From Thermotomaculum hydrothermale (GTDB lineage: Bacteria > Acidobacteriota > Holophagae > Thermotomaculales > Thermotomaculaceae), in NCBI RefSeq assembly GCF_016592575.1, contig NZ_AP017470.1, forward strand, positions 2,180,501 through 2,244,500: a DNA stretch of 64,000 bases, written 5' to 3'. A program made the position numbers and the translations under genes. The notes under the pieces were generated by a model, which saw nothing but the letters and a program-made list of their open reading frames with translations, made no database searches and was not told where the DNA came from. Shown here piece after piece: positions 41,189 through 50,261 of this stretch; the first letter of the stretch is position 1, and each line of letters begins with the position of its first letter.

Positions 41189-42709
41189 ATGAATAAAAAG
41201 ATTGTAAAAAGCGGAGTATTGATTTCTTTAGGCACATTGTTTTCAAGGATTTTAGGGCTTTTAAGGGAGATTGTAACCGCCAATTATTTTGGTGCAGGTA
41301 AAGCCTTTGATTCCTTTGTTGTGGCATTTACAATTCCCAACCTATTCAGAAGGGTTTTAGGGGAAGAGATGTTTGAAAGGGCTTTTATGCCCAGGTTTAA
41401 AAGATTGAAAGAACAGGGGGAGATTGATTCTGCAAAGAGTTTTTTTGTAAGGGTAATTGTTTTTACATTTTTTACATCAATCTTTGCCTGTCTTTTGATT
41501 TATATCTTTGTCCCCCAATTGATTTCCTTAATAGCCCCTGGTTTAAAGGGAGACTCCTACCAATACGCAGTTAAGTTTGGCTATAAACTTATACCTTTTT
41601 TGTTTTTTATTGCCTTTGCCACTCTATTAGGTGCTTTTCTATTGTTTAATGAAAAATCATTTATCTATGCCATTGCCCCCGCCTTTATGAATGTTGGCAC
41701 AATTGGATTTTTAGTTCTTTTCTATAAAAAATTAGGGGAGATATCCATAGTCTACGCATACCTTTTAGGGGCTTTGCTTTTCTTTTTAATTCAGGTGCCT
41801 TTTGCCTTTAAGGTTTATTTTTCAATTGGAAATAGCGGTGGAGAAAAAGGGCGAGTTAATGCAAAAGAGGAATTTAACTCCTCACTTTTTGAGGGGGGGA
41901 AGATATTTGCCCTTTCCATTGTCAATAAAAGCGTTGAGATTGTTGACAGGCTTGTTGCGTCATTGGTTGGAAGCGGTGCAATTTCTTCCCTATGGTACAG
42001 TTTTAGAATAATTCACCTTCCCTTTGCTTTTTTTTCTCTTGCACTGTCAAGGGCACTTGCCCCGGAGTTTTCAAGGCTAAAAGGGAATAGGGACAATAAA
42101 GAGTTTTCTATATTAATAGCAAGGGGATTGCTTATAAATATTGCTATTCTCCTTCCCATTACAGTTTTTTTTATGGTTTTCCCGGATGAAATTATTACTG
42201 TTTTTTACAAAAGGGGGAATTTCGGGACTCACTCTCTTGTTTTAACCTCAAAGGCATTTTTCTACTATTCCCTTGCCCTTCTCCCTATGGGCACTATTGC
42301 GGTTTTAGGAAGGGCTTACTCATCTCTTGAAAACAATACATTTCCCTTGATTGCCTCTATTGTTGGGGCAGTTTTCAATATTGTACTTGACTTTATTCTT
42401 TACAGAACAAGTTTAAAGCAGGGGGGAATTGCACTTGCAACAGCAATTTCTATGTATATTCAGGTTGTAATCCTTTATTACTTTCTATCCAACTTTGGGA
42501 TTAAATTGAAAAGAGAAAATTTTAAAGGTTTGCCCAAAATAATATTTGCACTTATTCCTTACTCGCTATCCCTTTTTGTATTAAAATATTTCATAACAGG
42601 TTTTAAGGGATTTTTCTTTTACGCCTCTTTTATAGGTTTAGGCGGAGTATTTTCTATTTTGTATTTTGCGGGAGTGCTATGGTTGATGAAAAAGCAATTA
42701 AAAAGATAA
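41189..42709 (+). CDS. murJ: lipid II flippase MurJ
   Basis: A 506-residue polytopic membrane protein with about 14 helices. It has the MurJ/MviN signatures SRILGLLREIVTANYFGAG and FTIPNLFRRVLGEEMFERAFMPRF. It moves lipid II to the outer face of the inner membrane for peptidoglycan synthesis. An in-frame ATG 57 nt further upstream would add an unlikely N-terminal extension; the one at 41189 begins directly before the first helix. It overlaps murG by 31 nt, and murG and mraY follow, so the operon collects the three lipid-linked steps. Confidence 0.95.
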   Translation: MNKKIVKSGVLISLGTLFSRILGLLREIVTANYFGAGKAFDSFVVAFTIPNLFRRVLGEEMFERAFMPRFKRLKEQGEIDSAKSFFVRVIVFTFFTSIFACLLIYIFVPQLISLIAPGLKGDSYQYAVKFGYKLIPFLFFIAFATLLGAFLLFNEKSFIYAIAPAFMNVGTIGFLVLFYKKLGEISIVYAYLLGALLFFLIQVPFAFKVYFSIGNSGGEKGRVNAKEEFNSSLFEGGKIFALSIVNKSVEIVDRLVASLVGSGAISSLWYSFRIIHLPFAFFSLALSRALAPEFSRLKGNRDNKEFSILIARGLLINIAILLPITVFFMVFPDEIITVFYKRGNFGTHSLVLTSKAFFYYSLALLPMGTIAVLGRAYSSLENNTFPLIASIVGAVFNIVLDFILYRTSLKQGGIALATAISMYIQVVILYYFLSNFGIKLKRENFKGLPKIIFALIPYSLSLFVLKYFITGFKGFFFYASFIGLGGVFSILYFAGVLWLMKKQLKR

Positions 42710-44664
42710 AAGTATTGCTTACAGGAGGGGGCACAGCAGGCCATGTAATCCCCTGTATAGCAATTTACAATATTTTGAAAAAGCACTTTGAGGTTGAGAA
42801 AACACTTTATCTCGGGCTTAAAGGTAAGGCGGAAGAGGTAATTGTTCCCAAGCAAAATATCCCCCTTGAATTTATAAAAACTTCCCCCTTTGCAGGGAAA
42901 TCTGGATTAAATAAGTTTAAGGCACTTTTGTCAATTTCTGTGGGAGTGCTTCAATCTATAGGAAAAATAGTAAAGTTTAAACCTGATTTAATTGTTGGTG
43001 CCGGCGGCTATGTCTCTGCACCGGTTATTGTTGCAGGATTTCTGTTAAAGCCGTTTTTAAAACACAGGATTGTTTTGGACGAGCAAAACCTTGTGCCCGG
43101 TTTGTTAAACAAGGTTGCTTCCTTATTTGCAGATACTGTTTTTGTTAACTTTAAAGAGAGTTCTTACTTTATCTGGAGCAATCAATCGGTATATACAGGC
43201 TATCCTGTTAGAAGCCAGTACCTTGAAGATTACAATAGTGAAGATTTCAAGGAAAAGTTGGGCTTTTCAAGGGATAAGAATATTGTGTTAATAACTGGCG
43301 GTTCATTGGGGGCAAGGACTTTAAACAGGCTTGTTGCAGCTTCAATCAAGGAGTTGTCTGAATTTAAAAATACTTTTTTTGTGCATTCAATAGGTTTAAA
43401 CACTTCAAATTATTACAATGCCTTTGAAGATACACTTAGTATTTTAAAAAAATCAGGGTTAGAAATTGAGGTTAAAGACGATGAGATAAAAGCCTATAAA
43501 GGTAATGAGGTTTTTTACACTGGAAAAAGGTTTATAGATAATATCTTTGACTGGCAAAAGGCAGCAGACTTGATAATTTCAAGGGCTGGGGCTGGTGCCA
43601 TATCTGAAATTCTCGCTTTAGGCAAAGCTTCAATCCTCGTTCCTAAAAGGGGGCTTCCAGGAGACCATCAGGAGTTAAACGCAATAGGTATTGCTGAAAA
43701 AGAGGCTTGCGAGGTATTGTTTGAAAAGAGGAAAAACGGTGATGAGTTTATAGAAAAGAATGAGTTTCTCTCTCTTTTAAAAACAATGCTTGAAAACAAG
43801 GAAAAGAGAGAGGAGATGGGGAAAATTGCAAAATCACTATTTTTCCCGAAATGTGAAGAGATAATTGTTGAAACCGTTACCAAACTTCTTAATGGGGAAG
43901 ATGATGAGATTAACTTTTTAACAGGAGTTTTTGAGCCTCAATTTGTTAAATTTCAAAGATACTTTGATAATCTTGTAAGGTACCTTGATGCAATACCTTC
44001 CTCAGATAGGGGAAAAAACCTTTATGCAAGGTTTTACAGCATAAAGGTTGAGGAGTTTTTGCAGTCAAAGGATTTTATGACTGTAAACAAGGGGATAAAG
44101 CTTGTTGGGGCATTGAGGCTTGAAAAGTATTACTCCTTCCTATGGCAAAACTTTAAAAATTTTAAAGGATATTTAAGGAGAAATACACTTATTGCCTTTA
44201 GAAAATCAGAAAAGTTTTTCCCTGAGTTTGTAAATATTATTGAATCAGGTTTAAACGATTCTTACTTTGAGGCAAGGAGAGAGGCTATTGCACTTTTCAG
44301 GCGTTTTTATAAAGAACTTTCAGCAAGTGATAATATAAAGAAAAAAATTCTTGAAAATTTAGATAAAAGATTTGAAAGTTTTGAGGTGATTGCCGAAAGC
44401 ATTAAAGCATCTGCTTTTATACTTGATGAGGATAGTTTTATAAAATTGAATAAGAGATTTTTAACCCATAAAAATGTGAGAATTAGAGAGGCCTTGCTTG
44501 ATGCGGTAAGGCTTGCAATAGACTATTCCAGTTTTTCTGATATTGAAAAGCTTACAGTTTTTTTAAAGAAAATGCTTATAACAACCTCTGAGTTTAAACC
44601 TGTTTACAGTGTAAGGGAAAAGTATTTCAAAACTCTTAAAATATTAGAGGGAAAAAATGATTAA
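42679..44664 (+). CDS. murG: MurG (UDP-GlcNAc transferase) with a ~250-residue HEAT-like C-terminal extension
   Basis: A 661-residue protein; usual MurG is about 350-370 residues. Residues 1 to about 405 are a full MurG, with GGGTAGHV (16-23), VGAGGYVSAPVIVAG, DEQNLVPGLLNK, TGGSLGARTLN and SRAGAGAISEILALGKASILVP. It adds GlcNAc to lipid I at the cytoplasmic membrane face. Residues about 415-661 form alpha-helical repeats suggestive of HEAT/ARM units (e.g. YFEARREAIALFRRFYKE and KNVRIREALLDAVRLAI). The extension is in frame and overlaps mraY by 8 nt, so it is not an annotation artefact. GGGAG precedes the ATG. The function of the extension is unknown. Confidence 0.92.
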   Translation: MVDEKAIKKIKVLLTGGGTAGHVIPCIAIYNILKKHFEVEKTLYLGLKGKAEEVIVPKQNIPLEFIKTSPFAGKSGLNKFKALLSISVGVLQSIGKIVKFKPDLIVGAGGYVSAPVIVAGFLLKPFLKHRIVLDEQNLVPGLLNKVASLFADTVFVNFKESSYFIWSNQSVYTGYPVRSQYLEDYNSEDFKEKLGFSRDKNIVLITGGSLGARTLNRLVAASIKELSEFKNTFFVHSIGLNTSNYYNAFEDTLSILKKSGLEIEVKDDEIKAYKGNEVFYTGKRFIDNIFDWQKAADLIISRAGAGAISEILALGKASILVPKRGLPGDHQELNAIGIAEKEACEVLFEKRKNGDEFIEKNEFLSLLKTMLENKEKREEMGKIAKSLFFPKCEEIIVETVTKLLNGEDDEINFLTGVFEPQFVKFQRYFDNLVRYLDAIPSSDRGKNLYARFYSIKVEEFLQSKDFMTVNKGIKLVGALRLEKYYSFLWQNFKNFKGYLRRNTLIAFRKSEKFFPEFVNIIESGLNDSYFEARREAIALFRRFYKELSASDNIKKKILENLDKRFESFEVIAESIKASAFILDEDSFIKLNKRFLTHKNVRIREALLDAVRLAIDYSSFSDIEKLTVFLKKMLITTSEFKPVYSVREKYFKTLKILEGKND

Positions 44665-45760
44665 ACTACTAATAGAACTTTTACACGCAAACGGCATAGA
44701 CTTTGGGTTTTTCAGGTTAATAAATTACATAACCTTCAGGGCGTTAATGGGAATGGTATTTTCTTTATTATTCTGCCTGATTTACGGTTCTGATTTTATT
44801 GTTTTTCTATATAAAAAGGGGATGAAAGATACTTCAGGGGAAGCGGATGTATCATCTTTCTCAAAGAAAGGCACTCCCACAGCAGGCGGGCTGTTGATAA
44901 TTATATCAACAATTTTTTCCCTGTTTTTCTGGGGAGATTTTAGAAATACCTATGTAATTGTTTTATTAATTGGTTTTCTATATACAGGTTTTGTTGGCTT
45001 TATTGATGATTTTTTAAAGGTCAGGTTTAAATCCTCTCTTTCAGGGTTGTCTCAAATGGGCAAAACTGTAATGCTTTTTGCCTTTATTATTCCCTTTGCT
45101 GTTTTTTATCTATCCACTTTAAATCCAATGCAGGAAGGTTTAAAAACTTTAATCTATATCCCATTTTATAAAAATCCGATACTTGCACTTCCAGATTTTA
45201 TCTTTGGAATTTTCATTGTTTTTACAATGTTTTCCATAATAAATGCAGTAAACATTGTTGATGGAATGGATGGGCTTCTTGCCGGCACCTCTGTTTTAAC
45301 CATAGGTGTTTACACAGTATTTGCCTATGTTATTGGAAATAAAATCCTCTCAGGCTACCTTCTTTTCCCTTATATTCCAGGAAGTGAAGAGATTGTAATA
45401 TTCTGCTCAATTTTGATAGGGGGGATTGTTGGGTTTTTATGGTTTAATACCTATCCTGCAGAAGTCTTTATGGGGGACACAGGCTCCCTTGCAATTGGAA
45501 GTGTAATAGGAATGGTTGCCTTCTTTTTAAAGCAGGAATTTCTTTTTTTAATTGTAGGGGGATTGTTTGTTTTTGAAATATTTACCTCTCTCCTGCAGGA
45601 AAAAATAGGCTCTAAAATAGGGAGAAGAATTGTTTACAGGGCACCCTACCACCACACTTTAACCCACAAAGGCATTGCAGAACCAAAGGCAGTTGTAAGG
45701 CTATGGCTAATTTCAGTTATCCTTGCTCTTATTGGTTTACTTTCACTTAAAATCAGATAG
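44657..45760 (+). CDS. mraY: phospho-N-acetylmuramoyl-pentapeptide transferase
   Basis: A 367-residue membrane enzyme with about ten helices that makes lipid I from UDP-MurNAc-pentapeptide and undecaprenyl phosphate. Seen are KGTPTAGGLLII, FIDDFLKV (catalytic Asp pair), NAVNIVDGMDGLLAG, PAEVFMGDTGSLAIG and YHHTLTHKG, all MraY signatures. It is translationally coupled to murG. The usual order mraY, murD, ftsW, murG is not kept: murJ, murG and mraY stand alone here. Confidence 0.96.
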   Translation: MIKLLIELLHANGIDFGFFRLINYITFRALMGMVFSLLFCLIYGSDFIVFLYKKGMKDTSGEADVSSFSKKGTPTAGGLLIIISTIFSLFFWGDFRNTYVIVLLIGFLYTGFVGFIDDFLKVRFKSSLSGLSQMGKTVMLFAFIIPFAVFYLSTLNPMQEGLKTLIYIPFYKNPILALPDFIFGIFIVFTMFSIINAVNIVDGMDGLLAGTSVLTIGVYTVFAYVIGNKILSGYLLFPYIPGSEEIVIFCSILIGGIVGFLWFNTYPAEVFMGDTGSLAIGSVIGMVAFFLKQEFLFLIVGGLFVFEIFTSLLQEKIGSKIGRRIVYRAPYHHTLTHKGIAEPKAVVRLWLISVILALIGLLSLKIR

Positions 45761-45897
45761 AAAAATAAAGTTGAATGTTTTTTCTTTTTAAATTTTGCAA
45801 GCTTGAAGCATTAAATTTGATGTAGTTCTTAATCATATTTTACCCTTGACAAAATGGCTAATTGTGGCAAACTTTAAAGCGACGGCATTTTTCTATT

Positions 45898-45923
45898 AAA
45901 AGTGAGGAAACCTCACTTTTTTT
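45898..45923 (+). terminator. rho-independent terminator in the leader of rimP-nusA-infB
   Basis: AAAAGTGAGG and CCTCACTTTT form a 10 bp stem with an AAA loop, followed by T. Only 23 nt separate it from the rimP ATG, leaving no room for a promoter, so any rimP transcript must pass through it. Upstream bases 45761-45897 hold a TTGACA (45846-45851) with only a poor -10. It either ends the mraY transcript or acts as an attenuator. Confidence 0.8.
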
Positions 45924-45946
45924 AGTTTTTAAAAGAAGGTAAAGGT

Positions 45947-46408
45947 ATGGATTACTTAAAAAAGGTTGAACAACTTGCAGAAGAAATAATAACAAACGAA
46001 GGAATGGAACTTGTTTTTGTAGAGTTTGTTCCCGAAGGAAAGAGATGGATTCTGCGAATTTATATAGATAAAGACGGTGGGGTAACTATAAAAGATTGCC
46101 AGAAGATAAGCAATCAAATAAGCTATGAGTTAGATGTGGAAGATTTAATCCCCCATTCATACACTTTGGAAGTTTCTTCCCCTGGAATTGATAGGGTTGT
46201 TGGAAAGAAAAAGGATTTTGAAAGATTTGCTGGCGAAAAAATAAGGATTCAGTTTAAGGGAGACATTGGCGGAAGAAAAAAAGTAGAGGGAATTTTAAGG
46301 GGAGTTGACGAAAAAGATAATGTTGTTGTAGAAACAGATGACGGAGAATTTAAGGTTCCCCTTCCTCAGATAAAAAAAGCAAACCTGAAGAGAGAAATAA
46401 AATTCTAA
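45947..46408 (+). CDS. rimP: ribosome maturation factor RimP
   Basis: A 153-residue RimP, required for 30S subunit maturation. The N-terminal domain has GMELVFVEFVPEGKRWILRIYIDKDGGVTIKDC, with SPGIDRVVGKKKDFERFAGE and the C-terminal Sm-like domain after it. It is the first gene of the rimP-nusA-infB series, the conserved bacterial order. A terminator hairpin lies directly upstream, so expression may be attenuated. Confidence 0.95.
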   Translation: MDYLKKVEQLAEEIITNEGMELVFVEFVPEGKRWILRIYIDKDGGVTIKDCQKISNQISYELDVEDLIPHSYTLEVSSPGIDRVVGKKKDFERFAGEKIRIQFKGDIGGRKKVEGILRGVDEKDNVVVETDDGEFKVPLPQIKKANLKREIKF

Positions 46409-46431
46409 AAATAAATTAAGAGAGGTTAATT

Positions 46432-47727
46432 ATGCCGAGAAGAAGTAGCGCACAGCCTTCACCAAAGGACTTTATCAGCGCAATGCATCAGCTTGCGCAC
46501 GACAAAAACATTGAGTACGAATTGATAATTGAAATGCTCAAAGAAGCAATGATTTCTGCTGCAAGGAAGTACTTTAAAAATGATTCAGAGTTTGAGGTGG
46601 AAATCAATGATGAGACGGGGGAAATCAGAGTTTTTGCTTTGAAAGAGGTTGTTGACAAGGTGGAAGACCCTAAAACTCAGATTTCCCTTGAAGATGCAAA
46701 AAATTACAAAGAGGATGCTGAGATAGGTGAAACAATTAAGATTGAAAAAGACAAAGATTCAATGGGCAGAATTGCAGCAAATGCTGCAAAGCAGGTTATT
46801 ATGTCTAAAATCAAGGACTTTGAAAGGTTTCACATTTACAATGAGTTTAAAGAGAGAATAGGCGAAGTTGTGAATGTTCCGGTAAGAAGGTTTGAAAGGG
46901 GAAATGTTGTTGTTGATTTAGGAAAAACTGAGGGGGTAATTAGAAGAGATCAGTTAATCCCCGGGGAAAGGTTCTCAGTTGGAGATAGGGTGAGAGCTGT
47001 AATAGTTGATGTTGCCAAAGGTGGTGATTTACAGGTTCAACTTTCAAGAACTGATCCAAGACTTTTAATAAAACTGTTTGAAATGGAAGTTCCTGAGGTT
47101 TACGAGGGAACTGTTATTATAAAAAATATTGTCAGAGAACCGGGAGAAAGGTCTAAGGTTGCTGTTTATTCAACAGAACCGGATATTGACCCTATTGGAG
47201 CCTGTGTTGGTGTTGGCGGTTCAAGGATTAAGGCTATATTGAGAGAATTAAAAGGTGAAAAGGTTGACATAATTAAATACGAAGACGACATTGAAAAATT
47301 CGCTGAAAATGCTCTATCCCCTGCCAAATTATTAAGGGTAGCTATTGCAGATAGAGAGACCAAAAGACTTGAGGTTATAGTTTCAGACGACCAGTATTCC
47401 CTTGCAATAGGGACACACGGCCAGAATGTAAGGCTTGCAAGCAAGCTTGTAGGCTGGACAATAGATGTTAAGCGTGAGGCGGATAAAAAAGAAGAAATAA
47501 AAAAACAGATGGGTGGAGGAAGCGACGAAGAGCATGGTGATTTGAAGGAGTTGAAGGGGTTAGGTAAGAAAAAGATTGAAAAACTGGAAGAAGCTGGTTT
47601 TACCAGTATCCAGGATGTGGCTGACGCATCGGTTGATGAATTATCCGCCGTTGAAGGTATAGGAGAAAAATCTGCTGAAAAATTGATAGAGCAGGCTAAA
47701 AAGGCACTACTCGGGGAGGACAACTAA
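46432..47727 (+). CDS. nusA: transcription termination/antitermination factor NusA
   Basis: A 431-residue NusA. It has the N-terminal RNA polymerase-binding domain (about 1-130), S1 domain (about 135-200; ERIGEVVNVPVRRFERGNVVVDLG), two KH domains (about 205-345; DPIGACVGVGGSRIKAIL and IGTHGQNVRLASKLVGW) and a C-terminal helix-hairpin-helix region (about 365-431; LKGLGKKKIEKLEEAGF and VEGIGEKSAEKLIEQA). NusA modulates pausing, termination and antitermination. Its stop overlaps the infB start by one base. Confidence 0.96.
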   Translation: MPRRSSAQPSPKDFISAMHQLAHDKNIEYELIIEMLKEAMISAARKYFKNDSEFEVEINDETGEIRVFALKEVVDKVEDPKTQISLEDAKNYKEDAEIGETIKIEKDKDSMGRIAANAAKQVIMSKIKDFERFHIYNEFKERIGEVVNVPVRRFERGNVVVDLGKTEGVIRRDQLIPGERFSVGDRVRAVIVDVAKGGDLQVQLSRTDPRLLIKLFEMEVPEVYEGTVIIKNIVREPGERSKVAVYSTEPDIDPIGACVGVGGSRIKAILRELKGEKVDIIKYEDDIEKFAENALSPAKLLRVAIADRETKRLEVIVSDDQYSLAIGTHGQNVRLASKLVGWTIDVKREADKKEEIKKQMGGGSDEEHGDLKELKGLGKKKIEKLEEAGFTSIQDVADASVDELSAVEGIGEKSAEKLIEQAKKALLGEDN

Positions 47728-48098
47728 TGGCTAAAAAAAGAGTGCACGAATTAGCAAAAGAGTTAAATGTTTCAAATAAGGAATTAATTGAATTTTTAAA
47801 TTCAGAAGGATACGAAATTAAATCTCATATGAGTTCGGTACCTGAAGAAAGTGTTGCAGAGGTAACTAAACACTTTAAGGGTGATAAATCTGATAAAAAA
47901 ACCAAAAAAGAGGGTACCAAAAAACCTGCTGCTAAAAAGAAAGCAGTAAAAAAAGGTGAAAAAGAAGAAAAAAAGGATTCCAGACCATCTAAAAAAATCG
48001 AAAAGAAAGAAACAAAACCAAAAAAGAAAAAAAGGCAACTGAAAAGAAAGTTGAAAAGAAAGAGGCTAAAAAGCCTAAAAAAGAGACAAAGAAAGTAG
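47727..48098 (+). CDS. infB: translation initiation factor IF-2, N-terminal fragment (frame broken)
   Basis: This frame starts at the normal infB position, with an IF2_N domain (residues 1-55; VHELAKELNVSNKELIEFLNSEGYEI) and the usual Lys/Glu-rich linker. After about residue 102 it goes out of the expected frame: the Glu codons vanish, leaving only Lys, Arg, Leu and Gln, and it stops at 48098. The natural linker continues one base back (-1) from about 48026, reading ATEKKVEKKEAKKPKKETKK, until a TAG at 48173. A second -1 step near 48160-48171 restores the frame of the main IF-2 body at 48292-49977. A joined product would have about 750 residues. Confidence 0.8.
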   Translation: MAKKRVHELAKELNVSNKELIEFLNSEGYEIKSHMSSVPEESVAEVTKHFKGDKSDKKTKKEGTKKPAAKKKAVKKGEKEEKKDSRPSKKIEKKETKPKKKKRQLKRKLKRKRLKSLKKRQRK

Positions 48099-48291
48099 AA
48101 GAAAAACCTAAAAAAGAAGAGAAAAAGCAGAAAAAGGAAGCTAAAAAAGAAAAGGAAGTAAAAAAGAAAAAGTAGTTGCTAAGAAAAAAGAAGAAAAAAA
48201 GTACGAACCTGGAGAGTTAGGCATAATTGAATTATCTGAGTTTACCACTGTAAGGCAACTTGCTGCAAAAATTGGAAGAAAAACAAAAGAA

Positions 48292-49977
48292 GTGATGGCA
48301 AAGTTAAAGGAAAAAGGGGTAAATGCAGGCGCCAATCAAATGATAGAGTTTGATCTTATTGAAGAAGTTGCAGGGGAATTTGGTTACCTTGTTGAAAAAA
48401 TTCCCTATGAACATGAGGCTCTTGTTGAACTTGAAAAACCGGATCCTGAAGATAAATTAAAAGAAAGGCCTCCTATTGTTACCTTAATGGGGCATGTTGA
48501 CCATGGAAAAACCTCACTCCTTGATAAAATAAGGCACAGTAGAATTACTGCAAAGGAGGCAGGTGGAATAACACAGCATATAGGTGCATACCAGGTTGAG
48601 TTTAACGGCAAGAAGATAACATTTCTTGATACCCCGGGACACGAAGCCTTTACAAAAATGAGGGCGAGAGGGGCAAATGTTACTGACATAGTTATTCTCG
48701 TTGTTGCCGCAGACGAAGGAATTAAGCCTCAAACTGTTGAGGCTATAAACCATGCTAAGTCAGCAGGGGTTGCCATAATTGTGGCAATAAACAAAATTGA
48801 TAAGCCTGAAGCAAACCCCGACATGGTAAAAAGGCAATTGCTTGAGCATGACCTTGTTGTTGAGGATTACGGTGGCGATATTATTTCGGTTCCTGTTTCT
48901 GCAAAAAGCGGACAGGGAATTGATGAATTGCTTGAATACATTCTTTTAGTTGCTGAATTACTTGAATTAAAGGCAAATCCTGACAGACCGGCAAAGGGTT
49001 ATATTATTGAAGCAAAAATTGACAAGGGAAGAGGCCCTGTTGCCACCGTCCTTGTTCAAAATGGGACATTAAAGAGAGGGGATACATTTACCTGCGGATA
49101 CACCTACGGAAAAGTCAGGGGTATGTTCAACGATTTAGGTAAACAGGTAAAGGAAGCACCTCCATCAACCCCTGTTGAGGTTTTAGGCTTTAACACAATC
49201 CCTGATGCAGGAGACAAATTTTATGTTGTACAGAACGAGCAGGTGGCAAGGGAGATTGCTGAAGTTAAAAAGGTAAGGGATGAATCAACAAAACAGCAGG
49301 CACAGCCTAAAAAATTAAGCCTTGAAGATTTGTTTAAGAAGATGGAAGAGGGAGAGGTTAAAGAGCTCCCAATTGTTTTAAAGTGTGATGTTCAGGGTTC
49401 AGTTGAAACTATTGATGCACTTTTAAATAAACTTTCTAACCCTGAAGTAAAGATAAATGTTATTCACAAAGCAGTTGGGGCAATTACAGAAAACGATGTT
49501 CTTCTCGCATCTGCATCAAACGCAATTATTGTTGGATTCCATGTAAAGGCGGATAAAAAGACAATGAAGCTTGCTGAACAGGAAGGTGTTGAGATTAGAA
49601 TCCACAACATAATCTATGAATTGACAAATGAGATTAAGGCAGCCATTGAAGGTATGCTTGAGCCTGAAATAAAGGAAGAGGTAATAGGCAGGCTTGAAGT
49701 AAGAAAGGTATTCAAAGTGCCTAAAGTTGGATTTGTTGCAGGCTGCTATGTTCAGGAAGGATACATAACAAGAAAATCAATGGTAAGGGTTTACAGAGAT
49801 AACATACTTATTCATGAAGGAAGAATTTCATCCCTGAAGAGATTTAAAGACGATGTATCTGAAGTTAAGGCAGGATACGAATGTGGATTGTCAATTGAAA
49901 ACCTGAAAGACATCAGAGAGGGTGATGAAATAGAAGCATACATCAATGTTGAGGTTAAGAAAACCTTAGATAAATGA
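48292..49977 (+). CDS. infB: translation initiation factor IF-2, main body
   Basis: A 561-residue frame with start codons GTG 48292 and ATG 48295. It holds part of a second IF2_N domain, which actually begins in the same frame at about 48226, then the G domain: [12 protein letters not shown] (G1), DTPGHEAF (G3), NKID (G4). The beta-barrel domain II, domain III and the C-terminal fMet-tRNA-binding domain ([24 protein letters not shown]) follow. IF-2 brings fMet-tRNA to the 30S subunit. The true start is probably at 47727, through two -1 frame changes. An internal start like that of E. coli IF2-2/IF2-3 would also give a working protein from here, but no convincing RBS precedes 48292. Confidence 0.93.
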   Translation: MMAKLKEKGVNAGANQMIEFDLIEEVAGEFGYLVEKIPYEHEALVELEKPDPEDKLKERPPIVTLMGHVDHGKTSLLDKIRHSRITAKEAGGITQHIGAYQVEFNGKKITFLDTPGHEAFTKMRARGANVTDIVILVVAADEGIKPQTVEAINHAKSAGVAIIVAINKIDKPEANPDMVKRQLLEHDLVVEDYGGDIISVPVSAKSGQGIDELLEYILLVAELLELKANPDRPAKGYIIEAKIDKGRGPVATVLVQNGTLKRGDTFTCGYTYGKVRGMFNDLGKQVKEAPPSTPVEVLGFNTIPDAGDKFYVVQNEQVAREIAEVKKVRDESTKQQAQPKKLSLEDLFKKMEEGEVKELPIVLKCDVQGSVETIDALLNKLSNPEVKINVIHKAVGAITENDVLLASASNAIIVGFHVKADKKTMKLAEQEGVEIRIHNIIYELTNEIKAAIEGMLEPEIKEEVIGRLEVRKVFKVPKVGFVAGCYVQEGYITRKSMVRVYRDNILIHEGRISSLKRFKDDVSEVKAGYECGLSIENLKDIREGDEIEAYINVEVKKTLDK

Positions 49978-50261
49978 TATCAGTTCAGGTTTTGATAATT
50001 GACGCAATAATAACAGGCAGTCGTTCTTTAAAAGAGAAAAGGGCTGTTTTAAACAGTATAAAAGGGGCGATTTCGTCTAAATTCAATGTATCTATAAGTG
50101 AGCTTGGCTATGCTAACAAGTGGCAGAGAACACTCTTAGGTTTTGCCGTTATTTCAAGTGATGGCAAGCTGAATTCAAAGATACTTGAGAAGATTTCAGA
50201 TATTATTCACAATGACGGAAGGCTTGAGGTTGTAAATTCAAGCATTGAGGAATTGGGATGA
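49974..50261 (+). CDS. YlxP/DUF503 family protein
   Basis: A 95-residue DUF503 protein, with the signature TGSRSLKEKRAVLNSIKGAI and the WQRTLLGFAVIS strand. Genes of this family sit between infB and rbfA in many bacteria, and it is suspected to help ribosome assembly. Here it overlaps infB by 4 nt and the nanoRNase gene by 4 nt. rbfA, which normally comes next, is missing. Confidence 0.9.
   Translation: MISVQVLIIDAIITGSRSLKEKRAVLNSIKGAISSKFNVSISELGYANKWQRTLLGFAVISSDGKLNSKILEKISDIIHNDGRLEVVNSSIEELG

Noticed and set aside
45846-45880. Sigma-70 or sigma-54 promoter before rimP
   Set aside because: TTGACA has no acceptable -10 at 16-18 nt, and the GG/GC pair at 45866-45880 is 11 nt apart rather than 10.
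47166-47723. 185-codon minus-strand frame opposite nusA
   Set aside because: Ser-rich antisense shadow of the Glu/Lys-rich nusA reading frame; no RBS, no family features.
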